Assembly (NCBI GenBank): GCA_964477085.1
Contig: CAYZDF010000031.1
Location: 1 to 33,990 of the forward strand
Direction of reading: 5' to 3'
DNA: 33,990 bases
DNA from: Dichloromethanomonas sp964477085
Lineage (GTDB): Bacteria > Bacillota > Desulfitobacteriia > Desulfitobacteriales > Syntrophobotulaceae
A model generated the notes under the pieces. The model saw only the letters and a program-made list of their open reading frames with translations, made no database searches and had not been told where the DNA came from. The position numbers and the translations under genes were made by a program. Positions 1 to 6,900 of the stretch are shown here, one piece after another (position 1 is the first letter of the stretch; each line of letters begins with the position of its first letter).

Positions 1-2
1 CT

Positions 3-1241
3 CTAATCCTCGTTCTCGTCATCTTCATAGATCGACTGGACAATAAGGTTGTAAGAAGCGGTCAGTTCGTCCCGATCTTCGTCTGCTACCTCAAACACAT
101 CCAAACAGCGGGCAAAGACATCTCCGGGTTCCAGGTCATCAAGGGTTTCTTCTTCTGCAACCCTTCGAATCACTCGGTCCATCACAACCCGGTTCTTTAT
201 TCTCCGGATTTCCATTCCAGAACCCGATATCGCTTCATCAACCATCTCCCTAAGGTCGCCGATAACGCTGCTACCCGTATATTCAATCTCGATCCAGGCG
301 GTGCTTCCATTCTGTTTGAGCGCTTCTAGCTTAGAACAGATTTCATCCAGAGAACCTTCAATACGGATTAACTGTTGAAAACACGGTACGGGGAGTTCTT
401 TGATTATTCGAAAGGCCCTGTTGAACTTGATGATCACAACCTTTTTTTCCTGCGCGGCTTCACCATAACCCATCGGGATGGGCGAACCACAGTACCGGAT
501 GCGGTCCTCACTGCCGACAACCTGAGGAATATGCAGATGCCCAAGGGCAAGATAATCCATGGAAGAAGGGAAAACGTCCTTGCCGACATGCGCCAGAGAA
601 CCTACATACAATTCTCGAACACCATCACCGTCAACGGTCTTGCCACCCGCCGTGAAAAGATGCCCCATGGCAATGATCGGGACAGTATCATGCCCAGCGT
701 TCATCAATTTGGTTCGTTTCTGCTCAGCGATATGGCAAACATCTGCATAGTGCTTTTTCAGTCCTTCAACAAGTTTCGCATTCTTGTCGTCAATCGTTTC
801 TCCCGGTTCGACCGTTCGAATGTCTTTATCCCGCAAATAAGGGACTGCGCAGACAATGGCCTCAGGTTTGTCATCCGAATAAAGGACGATCGCTTCGTCG
901 TCCAAAGGGTCGGTTATAGAGCCGACCACATAGACATTCAATGCCCGCAGCAATTCCTTTGGTGCATTCAGGAAAGAAGGCGAATCATGGTTCCCGGCAA
1001 TGACCACCACATGACGACAGCATGACGCAGCCACGCGGCATAGGAAGCGATAATAGAGTTCTTGCGCTCGGTTGCTTGGTGTGCTGGTATCGAACACGTC
1101 ACCCGCGACCAGCAAGGCATCGATCGTTTCCTCTTCAATCGTCTGAATCAGCCAATCCAAAAAAGCCGAGAACTCTTCATACCGCTTCCGACCGTAGAGA
1201 GAACGACCCAAATGCCAATCTGATGTGTGTAGGATCTTCAT
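3..1241 (-). CDS. sbcD: Nuclease SbcCD subunit D (Mre11-like exonuclease)
   Basis: This is the metallophosphoesterase subunit of the SbcCD (Mre11-Rad50-like) nuclease, which cuts hairpins and blocked DNA ends in the cytoplasm. All the phosphoesterase motifs can be seen: TSDWHLG near residue 6, GDVFDTSTPSNRA near 47, GNHDSP near 82, GHLFTAGG near 194 and GHLHIPQ near 236. The typical YCGSPIPMGYGE stretch follows near 250. The length of 412 residues is normal to slightly long for the family. The ATG at 1241 has a strong ribosome site, AAAGGAGG, just upstream. A candidate extended -10 promoter lies about 95 bases further upstream on the same strand. The partner sbcC would be expected to the left, outside the window. 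Nothing suggests decay. This is a housekeeping repair gene marking the left edge of the accessory region. Confidence 0.95.
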   Translation of the reverse strand: MKILHTSDWHLGRSLYGRKRYEEFSAFLDWLIQTIEEETIDALLVAGDVFDTSTPSNRAQELYYRFLCRVAASCCRHVVVIAGNHDSPSFLNAPKELLRALNVYVVGSITDPLDDEAIVLYSDDKPEAIVCAVPYLRDKDIRTVEPGETIDDKNAKLVEGLKKHYADVCHIAEQKRTKLMNAGHDTVPIIAMGHLFTAGGKTVDGDGVRELYVGSLAHVGKDVFPSSMDYLALGHLHIPQVVGSEDRIRYCGSPIPMGYGEAAQEKKVVIIKFNRAFRIIKELPVPCFQQLIRIEGSLDEICSKLEALKQNGSTAWIEIEYTGSSVIGDLREMVDEAISGSGMEIRRIKNRVVMDRVIRRVAEEETLDDLEPGDVFARCLDVFEVADEDRDELTASYNLIVQSIYEDDENED

Positions 1242-1335
1242 TTATCCTCCTTTGGAACTACTGTTCACAATCTCTTTTTTAACTCTTCCTACCTCCACGG
1301 TAAAATCAAACCAAAAGCCAAGAACAACCATTTTC

Positions 1336-1344
1336 ATTATACCA
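1336..1344 (-). promoter_or_regulatory. Extended -10 promoter candidate for sbcD
   Basis: Read on the minus strand the sequence is TGGTATAAT, a perfect -10 hexamer with the extended TGn element. It sits about 95 bases upstream of the sbcD start. No good -35 lies at the usual distance, which is tolerable for an extended -10 promoter. The flanking CATGTGGTAT string recurs at two other promoter-like sites in this window. Confidence 0.45.
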
Positions 1345-1382
1345 CATGCAAGGATCAAACCTTCTGAGAAAAAACCAGCAAA

Positions 1383-1411
1383 TTGAATTTATTCGTCATA
1401 TGTGGTATGAT
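1383..1411 (+). promoter_or_regulatory. Sigma-70-type promoter candidate without an obvious gene
   Basis: TTGAAT at 1383-1388 and TATGAT at 1406-1411 are separated by 17 bases, and the -10 is preceded by an extended TGG. It points away from sbcD into about 900 bases with no convincing intact gene. It could drive a small RNA, be left over from a lost gene, or be chance. Confidence 0.4.
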
Positions 1412-1769
1412 TAAGTGACATCAAATTGAACATCTGAAAGAACAGTTCAATATTGACAGGAGCGGATTGTTTGGGTGGCGCATCATTGGAATTCGCGTTC
1501 CGGCAAACTGTCTGCTCGAAGTCCAATCCCGTCATCAGGGCTATCGTTGATACGGTCAAAGCCTGGCGGCCTCGATCCTAAAACCATCGCACAACCAGAA
1601 CCCATAGCTTCCCAACTCAATGAACAGCCCTTCCACCTTAAGGCCTTTCCTACTTGATTTCCATACAACATGATAAATCCCGAGGGAAACAGAGATTCAG
1701 AAGAAAGGGAGTATTATGAAAAAAGGAGCATGTCACAACATTGGCCAAAAAAAAAGACAAAAGTATCAA
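1412..1769. other. Intergenic stretch with no recognisable gene
   Basis: Only short open frames are present here, none with a recognisable product. A 20-codon frame starting at 1716 has a reasonable ribosome site (AGAAAGGGAG) but is too short and undistinguished to call. The stretch lies downstream of the promoter-like site at 1383-1411, so a non-coding transcript is possible. No rho-independent terminator was seen. Confidence 0.3.
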
Positions 1770-2062
1770 CTAATCTAGGGTTTTATCAATGTCTTCATCA
1801 AGATTGTATTGAATGAACGGGTACTTGGCAGAGGCAATCCGTAAGTAGATTTCGGGAGCTTTGTGATAAAGGTCAGAAATACAGGCAAGGGTGTAGATCC
1901 CAGAACCAAGGAATTGACTGAGATATCCTAGCGGGGAGAATACCAAAGTTTGATGCCGGAATAGGGTAGAAGGTACGGGTACAGTAAATCATGGAACAGT
2001 ATCAATAAATCCTCAAAACTCAAAAAGGGGATTGTGATGTCCATAATACTACCCCCCTTATT
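1770..2062 (-). pseudogene. Decayed reading frame, unknown
   Basis: Read leftwards on the minus strand, this stretch keeps one frame of protein-like composition ending in IQYNLDEDIDKTLD and a stop at 1770. At least two in-frame stops lie in the upstream half, near 1998 and 2022, and I see no start. I do not recognise the product. It is listed because the C-terminal 60 codons look coding-like, but chance cannot be excluded. Confidence 0.2.
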
Positions 2063-2273
2063 CATCACTCCAAAGATAAAACCATCGCTTTTTTTTCATA
2101 GGTTTGGGTTTCAAGAGAAGAGCTATGACGAGGGATCGGGGTTTTGCCGATTAGAGTATAATGTGGAGAAGGAAGCGGAGATGATCCGTCATGCCTGAAC
2201 AGAAACCTTCTTTTCTGAGGCAGGCAGAACCCGGCCTGCTAGTACATCCTTCCAAGCTGGTTTTATTGAAATG

Positions 2274-2290
2274 TAAACGGGAATCGAAAA
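2274..2290 (+). repeat. 17-bp motif shared with the IS21 relic at 19332 (possible IS end)
   Basis: TAAACGGGAATCGAAAA occurs here and again, identical and in the same orientation, at 19332-19348. There it lies just upstream of an istA pseudogene together with a second AAACGGGAATC copy. IS21-family ends typically carry several such internal repeats, so this is probably a remnant of an IS21 left end. It lies 40 bases before the first gene of the rpoC cluster. Confidence 0.55.
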
Positions 2291-2329
2291 TACTACCACT
2301 ATAGCATGGTATATCTAGGAGGGGATTGG

Positions 2330-3862
2330 ATGAGTACTCACGAAGATCTCTTGGAAGAAGCCAGGAAAATAAGAAATGATATGCATGAGATGGTTGCCTA
2401 CTTAGATGACTTCAGAAATAAAGCCAAACAGATGGTTGCAGAAGAATTCAGAGCCTTGTACCCATCAGTTGCCGATGAACTATCCACTCTGACGAATCGT
2501 TATGAGGCCATCATTAAAGATAAATTAGAGGGTTTAAAGGAATCGATAGATGAAATGGAAACCTCATTCCATGAGAAATTTAACGAAATAGCCCAGCACA
2601 AAATCACCCTTGTTAATGAGCTTGAATCTATAAATAATCGAATAGAAAATTACCTCGAATCTGTAAATACATCTTTCGAAGAACTTATTGATTTACATTC
2701 AGAAAAAATAAGAAAATTGAATATTGAAATGTTAGACGTATATCAAGAAGATCTAAAATCCAATATGGATACTTTTTCAGATAAACTTGATTCAAATATC
2801 AATGAGAAAATAAAGGAATTTGAAAGTAACATAGATGAACAGCTTAAAGAAATTGAATCTTTAGAAGAGTTGCTCGTAGATAACAAAGCCCAATTTAATG
2901 CGGTGAATATACAGATTCAAGCCGCTAAATCAGATTTTGAGTCTTTTTTAGCAGATATCAATAGTAAGATTGAGGATAAAACTCAGGAATATTCCCTAAT
3001 ATTACAAGAATTCACCAATGACAAATTATCAGATATCGATAATAAAAAAAATTCAATAATAGAAGAATCCGTAAATAACATATCTAGTTATATAATTGAT
3101 AAACAAAAAGATATTGATATAAAATCAGAAGAAATTTCTGACAAATACGATCGAAAAATAGCTGATTTCAAGAATAATATAGATGAAGTGTATTCATTAT
3201 ATGAATCACTTAACATAAATAATAATGAATTGAAAGAAGAAATTAAAAATATAAAAACCAGCATAGAAGAAGCGTTAGAAAATTATAGTTCTTTGATTGT
3301 ATCGAAATATAAGAATTATTGTGAGATAATAGATAAAAAGCATAATGATATAATAGGAATTTTCAAAAACAACGAAGAGATATCAAATAATCTAAATTCT
3401 AAAATTGAAGAAACCTTGAAGCAGAACGACGAGTTGAAAGATATTATAATATCAAACAAAGACAGAAATAAAGAATTAGAAAAAGAGATTCTGGTTGTTA
3501 AAAATGATTCAGATATTATGAAAGAATCAATCGAACTACTAAAAGCGGAACAAACCACTATGTTAGATAAAATGAGTAAACTATCCAATAAAACCATATC
3601 CATTTCCGAAGAAATCATACCTTTCATCCAGCAGGGACTATCCAACAAACTCAAGAGCGTTGGTGAGAAGAATAAGGTGCTTGAAGACCACATCTCTCTT
3701 CTGCAAACTACCTTGGCTACTAAAGAGGAGAAGGAACAAAAAATGGAAGCAACCATTGAAATGATGGGAAAGAAACTATCTAAGCATAACATATTCCTAT
3801 GGATCAGCCTGGGTCTAAGCCTTTTTGTGGTTTATGGGCTTATTATGGTCCTCGTCATTTGA
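2330..3862 (+). CDS. Tail-anchored long coiled-coil protein
   Basis: This is a 510-residue protein made almost entirely of charged heptad-like sequence rich in E, K, D, N, I and L, predicted as a long coiled coil. It ends in one hydrophobic segment (residues about 488-510, ILE-LEU-VAL rich, starting near FLWISLGLSLFVVYG) that reaches the last residue, the pattern of a C-terminal tail anchor. No catalytic motif is seen, and I do not recognise a specific family. I chose the ATG at 2330 because AGGAGGGG ends 5 bases before it. An in-frame ATG at 2306 lacks such a site. The stop is 48 bases before the rpoC-like gene on the same strand, so the two are probably co-transcribed. The middle of the gene, about 2640-3560, is clearly richer in A+T than the two ends. 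A membrane-tethered scaffold or sensor is a reasonable guess only. Confidence 0.8.
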   Translation: MSTHEDLLEEARKIRNDMHEMVAYLDDFRNKAKQMVAEEFRALYPSVADELSTLTNRYEAIIKDKLEGLKESIDEMETSFHEKFNEIAQHKITLVNELESINNRIENYLESVNTSFEELIDLHSEKIRKLNIEMLDVYQEDLKSNMDTFSDKLDSNINEKIKEFESNIDEQLKEIESLEELLVDNKAQFNAVNIQIQAAKSDFESFLADINSKIEDKTQEYSLILQEFTNDKLSDIDNKKNSIIEESVNNISSYIIDKQKDIDIKSEEISDKYDRKIADFKNNIDEVYSLYESLNINNNELKEEIKNIKTSIEEALENYSSLIVSKYKNYCEIIDKKHNDIIGIFKNNEEISNNLNSKIEETLKQNDELKDIIISNKDRNKELEKEILVVKNDSDIMKESIELLKAEQTTMLDKMSKLSNKTISISEEIIPFIQQGLSNKLKSVGEKNKVLEDHISLLQTTLATKEEKEQKMEATIEMMGKKLSKHNIFLWISLGLSLFVVYGLIMVLVI

Positions 3863-3910
3863 TAGATCTATACGTGTTTGTTTCTGATCTTTCACTGATA
3901 AGGAGAACGC

Positions 3911-6900
3911 ATGAGAAAGATTGACCATGTCAAGATAACGATGGCTTCTCCAGAGACGATCATGGATTGGACCAATGGAGAGGTTAAGAAACCGGAAACC
4001 ATCAACTATCGAACCTTCAAACCTGAGCGTGATGGACTTTTTTGCGAGAAGATCTTTGGGCCGACCAAAGAATATGAATGTTCGTGCGGAAAGTATAAAG
4101 GGAAGAAGTACGAAGGCACCGTCTGTGAACGGTGTGGTGTACGCATTGAACCTAAATCCTCACGCAGCATGAATATGGGGCATATAGAACTGGCAGCCCC
4201 CGTGGTGCACCTTTGGTATCTGAAAAGCATGCCCAGCATACTGGCCAACCTTCTTAACATAGCCAGCAAAGATTTGGAGAATATCATCTACTTCGGTTCT
4301 TTGCGTATAATCGAAAAGATGTTTATGGTGGTCAAAAAGAAAAACGCTCCGTTTGACTGCGGGGATATCCTTTCCGAAACAGAATTCACAGTCTATAAAG
4401 AGTTTTGGGATTTCGAAGCGGAACCGGCTGTCATTGTCAAAAATCCCATGGGCCCTGTTCGCGCAGAGATTGGAGGACAGATCTCGATCACCGAAGAAGA
4501 GACGCATACCGGAAAGCTCGTCAATTGGGTGCATATTACAAACAAGGTGAGCAAAGGTCATACAGTGCACAAGGACAGGGCGCTGAATGTCAGAGCCGGG
4601 GATAGAGTGGAAGAAGGACAGGAGTTAGCGTCCGAACAAACTTGCCCGGTCCTTTACTCGCCCATTGATGGCACTGTGGATGTCGACGAAGGACTCGGCA
4701 CCATTTCGATTGAACCGACCATCGCCAGCGGAGACCAGCCAGTGACCTTCAGCATCCCTTATGATGCCAGATTAATTGTAAAAGATAGAACAGATATCAA
4801 AAAGGGTGATCCGCTCGTATATCCTGTCACTCGCGATGCGATCAAAGCTAAGATTGCTGGCGAAGTGGCCTATGGAAAGGACCTGACTGTGGCAAGTTTT
4901 TCCGACGGGAGGCTAGTGACAACCTTCAACGGACAGATTCTTGTGGAAAATGTGAGTGAAGAGAAGAATTATCCCATCTTCGAGGGATCGCTTATTAATG
5001 TCAACGAAGGTGAAATTGTCGAGAAAGACGCCCATATCGCTGATCGGTTTGCATATGAAGGAGAGATTCTCTCGTTGACTGAATATAAGATGCTGGAGGA
5101 CCACTATCCAAACATGTTCGACACCGAAGCCGAAATCGAGAGCGATCGTCCGATTCTGGTGATCACAGAAATCGACGAAGCGGTCTCTCAAGAGATTGGC
5201 AAGCAGGTGGGCGAGATCCTGACCGATAACGAGTTTGAGGCCTTTCATTCCATATACCCAGGTAAGATCGAAGCGCTTACTGGGGCGGAAGCGATCAAGA
5301 TTCTCCTTGAAAAGCTGGACATAGAGAAGATCCGAGTGGAGATCGAGGATGAACTCCGTTCTATACCACGGTCCAACGCACGTGTACTGAAGTTGAGAAA
5401 ACGCATGAAGATCGTCAAGGATCTGCTGGTGTCTTCCAACGCTCCTACTTGGATGATTCTAAATGTGGTGCCTGTGATCCCCCCGGATCTCAGGCCCATG
5501 ATCCATATCGAAGGCGGCCGTTTTGCCACGATCGACCTGAACGATCTGTACCGGCGAGTGATCAATCGAAACAACCGTCTGGCCAAGTTGATGATCCTGA
5601 ATGCGCCCGATGTGATCGTGCGCAACGAGAAAAGGATGCTTCAGCAAGCTGTGGATTCGTTGATCTATAATGGAAGGATGTCAAAACCCATCACCGATCG
5701 GGGTGGACGTCCTCTGAAATCTTTGACCGATCTTTTGAAAGGCAAAAAGGGAAGATTCAGAAGGAATCTGCTAGGGAAGCGTGTTGATTATTCTGGGCGC
5801 GCTGTCATTGTACCCGGACCGGAGTTGAAGATCCACGAATGCGGTATCCCGAAAAAGATGGCGATGGAGCTCTTCAAACCCTTTGTGCTGGCAAAACTGC
5901 TTGGGGGTGATACGAACTCCAAAACAGCCCGGAACCTCAAAAAGGCGATTATTGAAAAAGAGTTACCCCAGGCCTGGGAAGCTTTAGAAGCTATCGCGAA
6001 AAAACATCCTGTCATTCTAAATCGTTCTCCGACACTACATCGAATGTCTATCCAGGCTTTTTTCCCCCGCTTAGTGGAAGGAAACACTATTCAGCTTCAC
6101 CCCCTGGTATGTCCTCCTTTTAACGCTGATTTCGATGGAGACCAGATGGCCGTGCACGTTCCGTTGTCCGCAAAGGCGCAGGCTGAAGCTACCTTTTTGT
6201 TGCTTTCTCGCTATAACATAATATCGCCTGCCAACGGACAGCCTGTGTCTATACCATCAAAAGACATTGTCTTAGGCGTGTACTATCTAACAATGGTTCA
6301 AAAAGACGAGCTTGATCAAACTGCAATCAAAGACATTAATTGGCGTTTCAGCTCGCTTGAGGAAGCTATCTTGGCCATGGAGCTTTCTCGGATTCGTCCA
6401 TATCAAAATCCTCTCGAGTTACACACACCTGTTTTGATTAATACCAATGCCACATTAACAAAGACTACAATTGGAAAAGCCATTTGGAACGAGATCATCC
6501 CGACCGATTTTCAAGATTATCAGAAAACATTCGGGAAAAAGCAGATCAAAGAACTGATCTATGAAATCTTCAAAAAGTACGGCATCGACCGCACCGCAGA
6601 ATTGTTGGACGATATCAAAGACCTTGGGTTCCATTATGCAACTCAAGCCGGGCTGACGATTTCGGTCGTGGATGTGGTGATCTCGCCCAAGAAGAAAGAC
6701 TTCATTCGTCAAGCGGAGAAAAAGATCAAAGAGATTGAAGCCTACTACAGAAAAGGGTTTTTGACCACTCTGGAACGAAAAAGAGAGATCATCAAGATCT
6801 GGGATAAGACGACCGAATTGATTCAGAAGGAAACCTATGACTATCTGGGTAAGGACCTATTCAACCCCTTGTATATGATGGTGGCTTCAGGCGCACGAGG

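Noticed and set aside
375..1025. Long plus-strand open frame opposite sbcD
   Set aside because: It is the complement of a clear, fully motif-bearing sbcD and has no recognisable product.
1475..1671. Overlapping 60-codon frames on both strands
   Set aside because: They are short, have no ribosome site of note, and no similarity that I recognise.
2215..2242. Hairpin GCAGGC/GCCTGC before the coiled-coil gene as a terminator
   Set aside because: The stem is short with an 8-base loop and no T run follows on either strand at the right place.
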